A stretch of 5,334 nucleotides of DNA. Source: Christensenellaceae bacterium (GTDB lineage Bacteria > Bacillota > Clostridia > Christensenellales > UBA1750). The notes under the pieces are model-generated. The model searched no databases. It worked only from the letters and a program-made list of their open reading frames with translations, and was not told the DNA's origin. The stretch's first letter is position 1; every line of letters begins with the position of its first letter. Both the position numbers and the translations under genes were made by a program. Positions 5,247-5,334 of the stretch are shown here, piece by piece. The stretch covers positions 1 to 5,334 of the forward strand of contig JAITTC010000025.1 in the NCBI GenBank assembly GCA_031287285.1. The letters run 5' to 3'.

Positions 5247-5334
5247 TTGTTTGAGCTGAACAATTTCGATTCCATCCAGATCGGGCTCGCATCCCCCGAA
5301 AAGATCTACGAATGGTCGCACGGCGAGGTGAAAA
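5247..5334 (+). CDS. rpoC: DNA-directed RNA polymerase subunit beta', N-terminal part (cut by window end)
   Basis: The first 29 codons read MFELNNFDSI, then QIGLASPEKIYEWSHGEVK, the near-invariant N-terminus of clostridial and bacillar beta' subunits (FDSI-IGLASPE-I--WS-GEVK). The full protein, about 1200 residues, carries the NADFDGD magnesium triad, the zinc-binding region and the clamp, all outside the window. The start is a TTG, supported by the perfect ribosome site eight bases upstream and by alignment to the conserved family start. The gap from rpoB is 62 bases, so the two are almost certainly co-transcribed. Nothing in the visible part is unusual other than the rare start codon, which may moderate translation despite the strong ribosome site. 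Confidence 0.95.
   Translation, partial: MFELNNFDSIQIGLASPEKIYEWSHGEVK

Noticed and set aside
1..5334. CRISPR array, tRNA or rRNA gene, insertion sequence or phage attachment site
   Set aside because: No spaced repeats, no tRNA cloverleaf or rRNA sequence, and no transposase or terminal repeats are visible.

Overview
The window comes from a fairly GC-rich bacterium, most likely a member of the Bacillota (Clostridia-like). The reasons are the form of the RNA polymerase beta subunit (no large lineage insertion of the E. coli type after residue ~870, and a clostridial-style segment around residues 370-410), strong AGGAGG ribosome binding sites, a TTG start on rpoC, and the rpoC N-terminus MFELNNFDSI. 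I cannot name genus or species.

Layout, all genes on the + strand. (1) 1-189 is the 3' end of a sugar phosphate isomerase/epimerase-like protein. (2) 192-1106 is a complete EamA/DMT-family transporter, two bases downstream and probably in the same operon. (3) 1107-1455 is a 349-base non-coding region that is unusually dense in signals: a perfect 11-bp dyad, a good sigma-A-type promoter facing rpoB with its -35 inside that dyad, a second promoter-like pair on the minus strand, two further inverted repeats, a 13-bp tandem repeat and a GC-rich terminator-like hairpin just before rpoB. (4) 1456-5184 is rpoB, complete, ending in a very acidic tail. (5) 5185-5246 holds a small hairpin and a perfect Shine-Dalgarno. 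(6) 5247-5334 is the start of rpoC, cut by the window end.

rpoB and rpoC encode the two catalytic-core subunits of RNA polymerase and are almost certainly co-transcribed. The upstream pair has no evident link to transcription. The usual upstream neighbours rplJ-rplL are absent here, so rpoBC appears to rely on its own promoter and an approximately 250-base leader. The most interesting unexplained signal is in that leader: on the minus strand a promoter-like pair (1263-1291) is followed at the right distance by two inverted repeats and then a hairpin plus six-U terminator (1149-1179). This would make a short RNA of about 108 nt antisense to the beginning of the rpoB leader and running through the rpoB promoter. 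This is an inference from sequence signals alone.
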